Below, piece by piece: positions 43,507-54,831 of a stretch of 64,000 bases of DNA. Origin of the DNA: Dendrophyllia cribrosa. Lineage: Eukaryota > Cnidaria > Anthozoa > Scleractinia > Dendrophylliidae. The position numbers and the translations under genes are program-made. Positions within the stretch are counted from its first letter, which is position 1; each line of letters opens with the position of its first letter. The stretch spans positions 6,722,139 to 6,786,138 of the forward strand of contig JAJLRJ010000006.1 in NCBI GenBank assembly GCA_024195265.1, written 5' to 3'. The notes under the pieces are model-generated. The model had not been told where the DNA came from. It made no database searches and saw only the letters and a list, made by a program, of their open reading frames with translations.

Positions 43507-44003
43507 CAGTGGAACCCCATACACACACACATACATACATACACTGAAAGGACCAGCTGTCCATATTAACGAGGTGTCCAGCATATTATGCGGGTTCACG
43601 ATGGTAAAGTTATTTAAGTGTTTTATTGGTTTAAAAGGAAAATACAGTAAATCACAGCATCGAACCTCACTGAGACACTAAAAAATTACAATTAGACAAA
43701 CGTTTGTAATTTTCTTTCAACCAAACTGATTGTCTATGTGTAGCTCACTGACTTGACGCATTTCAGAGGATTTTTGTCACATAGAATTAGCCAGATTATC
43801 CATATTAAGGAAGTAAATTGACTTTGTATGAGATTGTTTTAATTGGGACAGGAAAAACTGTCTGTTGCCTATGTTAATGGATGTCCGTATTAAGTGGGTA
43901 AATTTTAGAGAAACTGTATTGGTGTCTGCCCGGAACAAGACAACTGTCCATGATAACGGGGGTGTCCATATTAAGCGGGTGTCTGTGAAGTGGGATTCGA
44001 CTG
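43507..44003. mobile_element. TA-flanked CAGT-TIR element 4
   Basis: The left end CAGTGGAACCCCATACA and the right end complementing to CAGTCGAATCCCACTTCACA are inverted, each followed inward by GTCCATATTAA-type words. TA lies on both sides. Non-coding. Confidence 0.6.
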
Positions 44004-45647
44004 TATGTGCTGGTGTTGAAAGCTTTTCTTTAACAAATGAAAAAGGATTTGTCACATGATAAGAAATTAGCTTTTCCAAGAATTATTCCTTTTTTATTTT
44101 ATGTATTCAAGGTTGTGCTGTCAATCTGCACTATCTAAGCTCAATTAACTGAAAGAAAATTATTGTATCTAATTGGTTATTAGCAACCTTAATTAAAGTT
44201 CATGAATAGCAGTGTATGCATTTGCTCATTATCCTTGGACAGAACGAATGCAACAGCTATGTAATAACATTTAACAGCTTTTTTCAGTAGATATGATTGA
44301 TTGGTAACAGGACTTTGTATTGTCCAATTCTAATAACAAATTGTTATCATACCGGTACTTGTAATAAATGAAAATATCTAAAGTGGCCTGATTTAACAAA
44401 TAAAAAAGCCTTCATCGTTTTGTTCTGTAATGTCAAGCATGCAATGATTAGGTGATCAGACTAATAGTAATAATAAATAATAACAATTTATATAGCGCTT
44501 TTTCCATTGATCAAAAGTGCTTTACAATATCTAAGATACATATTTACATGAATGATCCTATATTATTAGTTTAAAAATTACATTAAAAATAAACTTTAAT
44601 TTACAAAGAGAATTGTAGGGTACTGAAACACAAGCTACAGCACAAGGCACAATTAAAGCTATAATTTGTTTTATAATTAAACCTTACTTCATCAGCACTG
44701 TTTCTTAATTCTGAGCAAAAAAAAAAAAATTTACCACCAAAAAGTCACGTTAGGACTCAGTCAATAAGTGCATATTATCGTATTATAAGCTTGCTTTGGC
44801 AGGTTTATATTGCAAATGCATCTGAACAGACAATTGTTAAGGAGGCTATTCCCTTTGTTCTTATTCCAGAACTTATGGTCAATCAAATGTGCCCTCAGCT
44901 TTGATATCTAAATTTGGAAATTGTAAACAAAATAATTGTGGTACTAGCAAATGTACCCAATCAACTTCACTATAATAAGCCTTTATTTTACTGATAAGGT
45001 CAAACAAACAAAGTTGGTTGTTTTAGTCACCGAAGCGACCTTTCGTTGGGGCAGGGGGATGTGAGTAGACAGCCATGAGTTCTTAACTTCCCACTTATAA
45101 TTATGTTACTTATTTCTGGTTAATGCCCCATGCTTGATGGGTCTCACATTGTTGCGCTTTGCCTATCGCAAACTATTACAAAATGTTGCAATACTTTTGT
45201 CCTTTCTTCCAATTTCTGCCTTTTGAGTAATTTCTACCTCCCACAGTCTTCCCACTAACTTTCCTCTGAGTTAATTTTCCCGGCCCCCCTCCACTTTTGT
45301 ATCTTGACCTTTCCCTGTGGTGGTGAGCATAACTTTGTATCTTCGCCCTTTGATTTCTCCAGAGATTGCACCTTTTTAACTTGTCAATATGCAAAGCATT
45401 GAATGGGGGTATACCATTTGGGTAGATATTTCACTTGATCGCTTGAACGGCCATAAACATAGCTCGATTTCTGTGGCTTTCTCGTATCCAATCTCCGAGC
45501 CTCCCCGAGAAGAACTTTTTGGGGAAGGAGCACAGGCTTGTTTCCCAAACAGCGGCTGGTAGTCGAGCCTACACTAAGCCCATGATGTGTAATGGTCACT
45601 CTTGTTTTTAAATAATTTACCCATTGGGATGGCAATGGGGAGTTGGA
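44004..45647. other. AT-rich intergenic sequence with an old repeat
   Basis: Apart from a fragment near 44465-44590 (AATTTATATAGCGCTTTTTC, then AAAGTGCTTTACAA) that looks like an old dispersed repeat, no gene is seen. Confidence 0.35.
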
Positions 45648-45910
45648 TGGGGATCCCATAAAAAATTGACATGTGTCCGAAAATTTGAAAGAAACTGTTC
45701 AAAGGTTCCAGAAACCCATTTTGTGGGCGTGGCTCACATTAATTTTTTACCCCTAGGGGGTACTAATTCTTTCTGGAAAGTACTTCCTTTAGGAATTTTT
45801 CTGGCGCAATTATTATACCCTAAAAGGCATCAGAATAACTCTGACCGAGTGATCATTTTCAATTTAAACACTCTTAGTGGTACCAAAGTATGAATTTTAA
45901 CCCATAAAAG
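45648..45910. repeat. G-run foldback element, decayed copy 2
   Basis: Words such as GGGATCCCATAAAAAATTGA, GGCGTGGCTCACATTAATTT and ACCCCTAGGGGGTACTAA correspond, with many differences, to 20967-21300 and 58088-58430. The terminal G/C runs are lost. Confidence 0.5.
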
Positions 45911-46392
45911 ATATGGCCCTAAAAGCTAATGCTAACATGTCTGTGTTACGTATACAAGTAGATGGATGACAACTTTATTTAATACATGTATTTAAAGACA
46001 GTTGGATAACTGCCAAACCAGTGACCCTCACATCTAAATAAAAAATAGCCTAAAATATATTTACAAAGTACTTTAAACTGGAAAATACTAAGACGGAAGG
46101 AAAAATAATGGATATCAGGTTGTTGAATGTTAAATTGTAATAATATCATGGTATCTATCCTGTTTAATTTTCCTGCCACTCTTGCATGATGTTCGTGAAT
46201 TCTAAACCCCACAAAAATACATGGAAAGGGCAAAACTTGTTTAACTGCAAAAACCATGGACGAAGATCCTGCTGGTTTTTCGTTGGATCTCACAGGAGGA
46301 GACCTAATCAGCTAAAATGAATCAATATACTAACGAGAAGTCCAAGGACTACAGCAAAGCTGATACAACGAGTAAATATATTTCAAACAATA

Positions 46393-46421
46393 TTTCGGCT
46401 GGCCAGACCAGCCTTCTTCAG
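46393..46421 (-). ncRNA. Hammerhead-like motif of a PLE remnant
   Basis: On the minus strand CTGAAGA is followed by a perfect 6-bp stem (GGCTGG/CCAGCC, loop TCTGG) and then GAAA, the core order of a hammerhead ribozyme. It sits about 100 bp after a Penelope-like coding end on the same strand. Full stems I and III were not verified. Confidence 0.5.
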
Positions 46422-46519
46422 GTTATAAGATGTTACTAAATTATAAAATGAAAATACAACATTATATAAAGGAGAATGTTGCAATACATATAAAAAAAAA
46501 GAGGAGGGGCAGAAATGAC

Positions 46520-46625
46520 CTACAAGATAATAAAGATAAGGCTAGTATACGTAAACTCCAATTCATCACGTTTGTTCAACCCATGTGGTTCTAGTGTTTT
46601 CGCTCTATCTATTAAATACGACTCT
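46520..46625 (-). pseudogene. Penelope-like element, C-terminal tail
   Basis: About 34 codons on the minus strand read as the end of a Penelope-like ORF, with the block KTLEPHGLNKRDELEFTYT before a stop. This matches the known layout of the tail after the GIY-YIG domain. The rest of the element is absent upstream. Confidence 0.55.
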
Positions 46626-46639
46626 TAATAGATACGCGA

Positions 46640-47003
46640 AAAAAAATTGTTTTCCTCATCGCGGAAAAAAAATGGCACGTGCACGTGGCGGGCAAATCTT
46701 TCCTCGTCGCAGGATAATTTCCACAAAATTGTTATGTTCAAAACCATAACCATTTCTGCCAGTCCGATTAAGACTCATTTTTGAAGGAAACTTTGACATT
46801 CTTCTCGATCTTATTTTGAAGGAAACTACTTTTGAAAGAAACATTCTTCTCGATCTCGCCGCTTGTTAGCATTTATTCGCTTTCGATTTGCGAAGCGGTC
46901 ATGTGACACTTGTTCACTGACGTGACAGTCATGTATTTTTTTGGAGCGGAAATAAATTTATTTTTCCAATTTCCGGTTATTTGAGTGTTTGAAAATTTAC
47001 TAA
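46640..47003. other. Intergenic sequence
   Basis: AT-rich with no gene or clear element; lies between the PLE remnant and a foldback. Confidence 0.35.
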
Positions 47004-47120
47004 AACAGTTATTCATCTCGGCCTCGCCGAATATGAGTTGATATATGACCAACTCGGCGCGGCGCCGCGTTGGTTATATATATCAGCTCATATTCGGCTC
47101 GTCCTCGATGAATAACTGTT
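47004..47120. mobile_element. Foldback MITE
   Basis: The arms start AACAGTTATTCATCTCGGCC and end with the complement. A CCGAATATGAGTTGATATAT word is inverted within, around a GCGCGGCGCCGCG core. Confidence 0.65.
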
Positions 47121-47467
47121 AATTATAAAATTCATTAATAATTCACAAGAAAAATAAAGAAATGACAATTATTTTAATATTACATTTTGTTGGTAAATCC
47201 TGACTATACTATGTTGTTTCATTGATTCAGAGTTCTAATATAGGCCTAATATAGGTTAGAAATATTGATAAGCTATACATATAGCACTATTATCATATAA
47301 ACACCAATGAAATACCAGGTGAGCTTTTGCGCGTAAACATATCTTCACACGTGAGAATAACATGTTATCTTCACACGTGAAAAGAACACCATTGCTACTT
47401 TAGGACTACAAAAAAATATTAAAGTGAAATGGTTTGATTTCATTGGTGTTTATATAATAAACAGAAC

Positions 47468-47600
47468 ATTACATGGCCGCTTGAAGATACGAAATTTCTC
47501 TTCTCGTGTTGAAAAATATTTCACTCGTTCGCTGCGCTCACTCGTGAAATATTTTTCAACACTCGAGGAGAAATTTCGTATCTTCGCGCGGCCATGTAAT
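47468..47600. mobile_element. Foldback MITE with flanking inverted words
   Basis: The left arm ATTACATGGCCGCTTGAAGA and the right arm, its complement, are about 60 bp each around CGTTCGCTGCGCTC. An outer inverted word (AAACACCAATGAAAT near 47299 and its complement near 47440) may belong to an enclosing older element. Confidence 0.6.
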
Positions 47601-47724
47601 ATCCTCTATTTGTTCTTTTGTAAGCAAGATATATTATTTGAGTCAGATCTGCATGAAATATTGCCTGTCACTCACCATTGTAAATATAGTGCCACACAAA
47701 TCTAAGGACAGATTTAAGGAGCTG

Positions 47725-49477
47725 TCAGATGTTTATCACATTTTTTAACACAGCACTGTGAATTGTTGCAAAACAAGCCTTGTAGTGCCTGTTTTTCTTT
47801 CTTTCCTCTTTACTTTCATGGTTAACAGGTATAACTGATTTCTCCATCCATCTATTTGCTTCAGAATCAAACATTTCCACTGATAACTCCCGTGACTGCT
47901 GGCCATCATCCCGTGACAAGCCACCGACAACATACAGAGCTCCATCTAGACACACCATGCTTGCAGAGTGACGTGGTACATTGAGACTCGGTATCAGCTG
48001 CCATTCATTAGTTGATGGGTTGTACACCTCACAACTGCTGAGCACCACCTTGATTTCCCTTCGACATCCACCTGCTACATAGATCTTGCCATTCATAGCA
48101 GCTCCAAAAGCATGATATCTTGCTTCATTCATAGCTGCAACCTCTTCCCATCTGTCTTCACTTGGATCAAACCTTTTCACTGTAGTAGTTCCCGTACATG
48201 AAGAAAAACCATGGAGAGAGCCACCTATTATGTACAGGTGTCTTCCATCAGTGACACCACAAGTATAATATCTATCAATGTCCTCCACTTCAATCCACTC
48301 ATTCTTATCTGGATGATATCTCGAAAGCATTCCACTGTACAAACCTGTTGCAAACATATCATTATTCAGTACTGATAAACTAGAAAACTCTTGGCCATCT
48401 ATAAACTCCATATGAATTGCTGCCCTGGAGTTGTTAGAAGACATGAAGTATTCTGCTACGGCCCCTGATTCTCCATCTCCAACCTCTTGGTCATCAAATA
48501 TGTAAATTTTATCCCTGCATTGTACAACAGCATGATCTTGATGTTCCAGAATCATCTCTTCTAACTGGTACCACATGTCTTGCTGTGGAAGATAACATAA
48601 GGCTTTTCTTCCACCACAGACAAACATCACATCCGTGTGCATTTGCAGACATTTTCTTGGTGGTTTGTCAACACATTCACTTGTGGGGTTAAAAAAAAAC
48701 TTCAGAGACCCCAACACAAAGTTTAAACAATCAATGTTAGTTGTGATAAGTTCTTCCTTCACTAACTCATTCACTAAAAACTCATGTGATATGGAACTTA
48801 AGTGGACTTCATGCAACAAATCAGGAAAGTCTTTTTCTCTTTCACTCTTGTTGTGAGACACCCACTTTACAATTCCCCTGAAAACTTCTTCCTCAGCACT
48901 GACAGTGATGTCATCACTAGACACCCATTCCATAACTTGCTTTGCATCAAGGTTCAGAAAATCATCTGTTTCCATAACAACACTGAAATTTGACTTGGTT
49001 ACTGTACGGGATTTTTCCTTCAGCTCTGCACACTGGTACTTGTCAGCAAAGTAATAATTGAAAACACAGTTCTCAATTGTCACAATCTCTTTCAAGAAAT
49101 CACACGCCAATGTTTTTAAGCCTGGTAGAAGAAGATAATCTGCCGTTGCAATCAAATTGTGAGTGCTTTCCTCAGTGACCGAAACATTTCCAGTGTAAAT
49201 GTACTTTAGCACGTCTTCCATGACAGATGGAGTGGCCTCTTCAAGCTCTATTCTGATCAGTTGTTCGTTGCTTTCTATCATGTTGCTTTCTAGAAGTGAA
49301 AGGAAGAACGGACTTGCTGCAGCTAAAACAACTTTGTGACCTTTGAACTCTTTTGCCTTTTACTGCGACTGTTACATCGCAAAAACTTTCGTTTCTTCTC
49401 AGGGTGTCGAGACGCTCGATAAGTTCTTGACGATGCTGCAAAGGATCCGCTGTCATGGGCTGAGACACGGCCGCCAT
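47725..49477 (-). pseudogene. BTB-BACK-Kelch copy e with a 1-base frameshift
   Basis: The start ATG (49477, MAAVSQPMTADPLQHRQEL) and a BTB up to VAVKGK are in one frame. The rest (from about 49350 to the stop at 47725) is in another: end of BTB, BACK (EEEVFRGIVKWVSHNKSERE), and Kelch repeats (YNPSTNEWQLIPSLN, EMFDSEANRWMEKS). Comparison with the paralogues shows one extra T on the plus strand (A on the coding strand) in the run after GGCAAA at about 49351-49354. Otherwise no breaks are seen, so this could be a recent mutation, a polymorphism or a sequencing error. Confidence 0.7.
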
Positions 49478-49697
49478 GTTGAAATTGTGAAAGTAAACAA
49501 CGGCCTCGATTCTAGGTTTGCTCTGTGGGTTCGGGAAAGGCAGGAACAGGGTGTGGAATCCTCAAAATTGGGAAATATAGAATATGGAATATGGCATCTG
49601 GAATATGTTTACTTCAAGTTTAAACTTTCTATCTTTTCTCTCAGGGAGAGTCAAGCCTGGTTGTATTGAGCAAGAAGCGAAAAATGCAAACACCCAT

Positions 49698-50098
49698 GGT
49701 GCGCAGTCTACCGCGGTCAAACGTCCGAGGCGTTTTTCGTTTCATTTAGTGGGATTTTATTTAATATTTAAGGGAAATATGGGCAAGGATGTATTAAAAA
49801 AATTAGTTGACGTTACTTTCTTTAAATTTTTCTCAAAATGATGAGCTTTTTTCCTTTGAAAACTGACCAAAACTCTGCGCCTGATCAAAATTATGTTGGC
49901 AAATGGCGCCGACAATTCTGCAGTTCACAAGTTTTAAACGCTTAGAACTTTTTTGGTAAACTTTCAAAACTTTTGGTAAATTGACAGTGTATTGGCAATA
50001 TATTAAACTTTAAACAGTGAAAATGACAACCTTAACTTTTAAGTAATTTGCTTAACTTTTACAAATTTCTCTCGTTTGACCGCGGTAAAAGTGCGCAG
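49698..50098. mobile_element. TIR element with TGCGCA ends
   Basis: The left end TGCGCAGTCTACCGCGGTCA and the right end complementing to TGCGCACTTTTACCGCGGTC are inverted over about 24 bp. No transposase. Target duplication unclear. Confidence 0.5.
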
Positions 50099-50238
50099 AC
50101 ACACGGGAAGCGACTTCCATGCCGAGTTCTGGATTCTTGCGAGGTCTAATGAAATAAGAGGTTCTAAAGAGCTGCGTGGTATCTGATTCCTGCTTTAACC
50201 AGGTTTGAATCCCTGAACAGAAAAGAACGACTTTTTTA

Positions 50239-50344
50239 TTAGGCTCGATTTCCAGCCGTTTTGTGCGCCCGCGTTCCCTCGCGCGGCTTTGGAGGAGGAC
50301 TGAAAACCAGCGGACTCTCTCAAACGGCTGAAAATCGAACCTAA
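50239..50344. mobile_element. Short inverted-repeat MITE
   Basis: The left end TTAGGCTCGATTTCCAGCCG and the right end complementing to TTAGGTTCGATTTTCAGCCG are inverted over about 25 bp around a GC-rich centre. Confidence 0.5.
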
Positions 50345-50529
50345 TCGGTTCGTAAATTCCGCAAAAATGCGAAATTTTGGAGATCAATATTAGCTACGAA
50401 AGCTGGTCACACCGCAGTGCCAAGTCTCCCAAAGGAAAGTTTCAATTGTAAACTGTGTATTTTTCCTAAAAACTGGATAAATACTTTGAAAATGATCTTT
50501 TGGTGCGTCTCCGTCTCTTTATCTCGTTA

Positions 50530-51291
50530 TGCATGGTTCAATTCCTACAGTTACCATCCCCCCCCCCCCCCGGGCATACCCCCGGGGATTTGCCATTTTT
50601 TCTTCGCTTGGCGTCCTATTCCCCACCCCCGGGCACAAAGAAAGAGGTAATTCCCCACCCCCGGGACACTCAACAGCAAGCTGCACCGTTTCTCAAGAAG
50701 ACAAAAATATTTATTACATAACTCCACCGAACAGTTTACAAATAGACATGAACTGGACTAGACTCGTATGGCTACAAAGATCAGGAAGCATCTCTCCCAT
50801 TGTTTTTCTTCCTTGCTCGCGTTTCTTCGGCTTTCATCGCTCCTCTCTTGCGGTTGTTTCGTGTAATGAGGATGTGTTCTTCCCAACACTTCACATCATC
50901 CACTTACAGGCAACACTCCTTAACAAGGTTTCTCGTCCTATCATCGGTGAGTTCTTCGCTTGTCACGGCATCACTGATTAACGTACTCGGCGGTAACACT
51001 CTAATAGCTCCACCCTGCTGGTGAGGTTGCCAAATTGTTTTCTTTCAGCCAATTACTAACAAATTGTAAGGATTTCCCAGCAAAGAAGTCCGCTTGTTGA
51101 GTCATGTCGTCCGCCATGTGCTTCGACGAAATTTTCGCCCCATAATTCCTTTCGCACCTAAACTATCCCCACCCCCTACCCCGGGGACAAGACCACTTGC
51201 AAAATTCCCCACCCCCGGGCCACAGGGGCCGACTTTGTCCCGGGGGTTGCCCGGGGGGAGGGGATGGTAACTGTAGGAATTGAACCATGCA
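50530..51291. mobile_element. Harbinger-like TIR element with TTA flanks
   Basis: Ends TGCATGGTTCAATTCCTACA and its complement run over about 30 bp and are flanked by TTA on both sides (50527-50529 and 51292-51294). Subterminal CCCCACCCCCGGG words are inverted. At 762 bp it is non-coding. Confidence 0.65.
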
Positions 51292-51399
51292 TTACCCATG
51301 GCAGACATACGCTAAAACGCAACTAACCCCAAAAGTCGAACGCAAGATCTTTCCTTTTTCCCGCTTAATTGGAAAGCGTCCTCGTTTGTTTTATTACTA

Positions 51400-52211
51400 C
51401 AGTGGAACCTCCACTTTGGGAAATCTCCATTAAGTTGGCACTTCTCCTGGTCCCGACCAGCATAATGTTCCTTAGTCTCGTCACGCAATGCTCCTCCCTC
51501 GTTGCGTGACGAGACAAATAACGGCTGCGTTAGTGGGGAGGAGCGTTGCGTGACGGGACAAAAAACGGCTGCATGGGAGATTAAATGTTCCTATGACCTT
51601 TGTAATTATCATCTATATTAAAGGGACACCTACATCAAGGGACACTTCTCCTTGTCTTTGTAGTTATCACCTCTATTAAAGGGACGACTGCATTAAGGTG
51701 ACATTTCTCCTTGTCCTGGCCAGCAAAACGCTCATACAATCTTTGTAATTACCATCTCTACTAAGGGGACACCTCCATTAAGGGGACACTTCTCCTTGTC
51801 CCGGTCCCGGCCGGCAAAACGCTCATATAATCTTTGTAATTATCACCTCTATTAAAGGGACACCTTTATTATGTGACATTTCTCCTGGTCCTGGCCAGCA
51901 AAACGCTCATACAATCTTTGTAATTATCATCTCTACTAAAGGGACACCAACATTAAGGTGACTGGTCCTGGCTGGCAAAACCCTCATATAATCTTTGAAT
52001 AATCACGTCTGTTAAAGGGACACCTCTATTAAGGGGACACTTCTCCTTGTCCTGGCCGGCAAAACGCTCATTTAATCTTTGTCATTATCACCTTTATTAA
52101 AGGGATACCTCTATTAAGGGGACACTTCTCCTTGTCCCGGCCGGCAAACGCTCATATAATCTTTGCAATTATCATCTCTATTAAAGGGACACTTTGTTCC
52201 GATGTCCACTG
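51400..52211. mobile_element. TA-flanked CAGT-TIR element 5 with internal tandem repeats
   Basis: The left end CAGTGGAACCTCCACTTTGG and the right end complementing to CAGTGGACATCGGAACAAAG are inverted, with TA on both sides. Inside are about seven tandem units of 80-92 bp, each with TTTGTAATTATCA, TTAAAGGGACAC and CTTCTCCTTGTCC blocks. The structure suggests expansion of a subterminal repeat. Confidence 0.6.
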
Positions 52212-52439
52212 TATCTCATTCTGGCACTTTGCTTTGCCATGTGACGGTATTTATTTTCTGTTTCGTGATTAAAAATATGGAAATTGTAAGCCATAACTAT
52301 ATTCGGAAAATCCAACGTAACTGTATACGACAAACGTAGCACCATCGTAACTTCCATTGGAGGACGAGGTATAAAAATAAAACTGAATGAATACATAAAA
52401 GCTGAACTATTTTAATTTTTGTCTCTAACGTGCAACCTA

Positions 52440-52600
52440 AATGACAGTTTTTCCTACCCTTTACTACACTTTAACTCGTGAAATCCCTACCCTTTTTATA
52501 CCCCCACCCTAAAAAAGGTACCCGTTTTAGGCGGAACATCCCCGTATAGCCCATTATAGGGATTATCCCCCCCCCCCCCCCCCCCCTCTCCCGGGTTCTG
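52440..52600. repeat. Dispersed repeat plus C-run, family of 18655
   Basis: Shares TTTTTCCTACCCTTT, GAAATCCCTACCC and ATCCCCGTATAGCCCATTAT words with 18655-18860, then a run of about 19 C. Confidence 0.5.
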
Positions 52601-52665
52601 CATATTGATCAATTTTATTTTTTAAGCTGGTCGTCGCCATATATGGCGATGCCCCGCATCATAAA

Positions 52666-53063
52666 GAGGGTCTTAGTGGGGTTGTGGTGGCTTTTACGGT
52701 TAACGGTTAAAATTTTGGCCTTTTAACGGCTAACGGTTAATTTCTTTACGTTACAGTTGGCAGAGATCATAAAAATATATTTTCATTGTTCAAATATATT
52801 TCTATTTTTAAAAAAGTTAACTGAAATTAATTCCTTTTGTTGTGAAATACATTTAAGGCAGTTAGGACCATTCTGGGACAAGACACAAACTCCTATAACA
52901 ACATAACAATCTTAACAACAGATGGCAAATGACAAATCGTGGCTAGAATGTTTTTTACGGTTAACGTTTTTTACGCATAACGGTTAACATTTTTCAATTT
53001 TGAAGCCTAACGACTAAATTTTGGGCCGTTATACGGCTAACGGTTAACCCCATTGAGACCCTC
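52666..53063. mobile_element. TIR element with TACGGTTAACGG motifs
   Basis: The left end GAGGGTCTTAGTGGGGTT and the right end complementing to GAGGGTCTCAATGGGGTT are inverted. Several TACGGTTAACGGTTAA words lie inside both ends. Superfamily unknown. Confidence 0.55.
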
Positions 53064-53519
53064 CATAAAATGAAACTATTTTCCTAGATGACAGGCCCCT
53101 CACATCCACTTTTAACGCGAGCAGCTTAAAATAATGGATATCCAGATTTTGTACAGACAGGACAAGACGCCAGATATCCGGCACAACGTAAACATTCAAG
53201 TAAGCAAAAGTAGTGTCACGTGACATCAACTCCACAATTTTATCACAGGTCATGAGGGATATTTATTTGTGACGGATTGTGCAATGCAAAGAAAGTTTTC
53301 CTATCTAAGTGATTTGAATTTGCGGTCAACGAAATGCGTTTGAATTTGTTCTGAGTTTGGCAAAACAACGTGTTGGCACATGCTTTTGAATGATGATGCA
53401 ACTCATGACACGCAACGGAAGAAACAAAATTGCTTTATTTCAACTTATAAAAATGATTAGTCCGCCATCCACAAAAACTGAGACCAAACGGCTCGCTTGT
53501 GAAGCCGTAATGGACTACT
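53064..53519. other. Intergenic sequence
   Basis: No convincing gene or bounded element; the nearest feature on the right is a LINE RT relic. Confidence 0.35.
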
Positions 53520-53805
53520 TGTGTTGATCTATTATTTGGACACGAGCGAATGGCAACTGCCAGTATCTCAACCACAAAGATCAAGAGATCAGGGGCGAGA
53601 CATCACCCTTCCTTGCACCTCTGTTGGTTCAAAGTTGGCTGAAGCATGTCATTGTTAACAATACAGCTAGATATTTTACCGTAAAAGATTTTAATCCACC
53701 TAATAAGACTAAGCCCAAAACCAAATAATTCTGAACACTGAAGCATTTAGTTCCATTCTAGACTATCAAATGCTTTTTCAAAGACTATAAAACGTAGGCA
53801 TACCA
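53520..53805 (-). pseudogene. LINE reverse-transcriptase relic
   Basis: Across frames on the minus strand it reads as two RT blocks: FEKAFDSLEWN near 53780 and RGARKGDVSP then FVVEILAVAIRS near 53560, a pattern seen in L1/Tx1-type LINEs. Stops and frameshifts are frequent. It is the 3' neighbour of the F5/8C gene. Confidence 0.5.
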
Positions 53806-54831
53806 GGATTTGTGTATTCCAAACAAACAATTAAACAACGCGAATTTCTCAACTCCAATTCTTCGCTATCGGTGAACACGCATGCACATCTTTAATATAG
53901 GGATCTGGGTTGACAAAACAGCAGGGAATGTAAACCAATAGAAGACCACATACCATTTTTACCCTTTATTTATTCATTTATTTAAATTCACATACTCAGC
54001 TTAATTTCACAATGCCGTGCTTAACAGCTGCATAAACTTATATGATATCCACCACCAAAAATAGTAAACATTGATTTTCACCTTGACTAACATAAATGCC
54101 TGATGTGACTATAATTTCCCGTGATAAGTTTCCCTTTTTGCAATATTTATCATGAAATCATCTTCGGAACTCAGAAGTTTTTGCTCTTTCAGAATTATCT
54201 TACCTTTACATTAAAGAACATCCCCTTAAACTTTATGTTACGGAACTCGCCACAATTACTGCGTGATTTCGTAATCAGTCATAATTAATAAAATCCTCAA
54301 CTCCATGAAAGTCAGCATATAGGTGACTTTCAATCACAAAAGAAAAAAGAACAAACTTCACTAAGACCACGGACGATTTTTACGTCAGTAACTCACCCTC
54401 TTGCAACTGAATTTTTTTTAAGTTGCACGAAAACTTAAATTGTTTTCTACTTTCTGCAACAAATTTCTTTAAGTTGCACAACAAAAATACGTGTAACATG
54501 GCTCTTGCAACTTCAGTTTCGCCACACTCTTTAAGTCAACCAATCAACTTATGCATTTTTCTTGCGAGACAAGTTGCATGGCAATTGCATGTAAAATGTA
54601 AAATTGTACATGCAACTTGTAACAATTTTAGTTTTTGGAAGACACGTTTCACGAAAAATTGTTACGTGTAATAATAAAAATACCCAATTATGACCACAAT
54701 TACAAAAGACTGTTGTGGCTACAAAGTTTTTTTAGTATCAGGTTCGAACTAAAATCAAATTGAAGGATCTAACCCCGTTACACTTTACTAACATCTAGCT
54801 TCTTAAATCCAGTACTTTTAAGTAAAAATCT
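53806..54831. other. Intergenic sequence with a possible repeat
   Basis: The stretch at 54410-54670 contains repeated TTGCAAC and ACGTGTAAC words in both orientations and may be an old MITE. No gene is apparent. Confidence 0.35.

Noticed and set aside
50417..51024. Several overlapping proline-rich plus-strand frames
   Set aside because: They lie within a TIR element with C-rich ends; composition is an artefact of the C runs.
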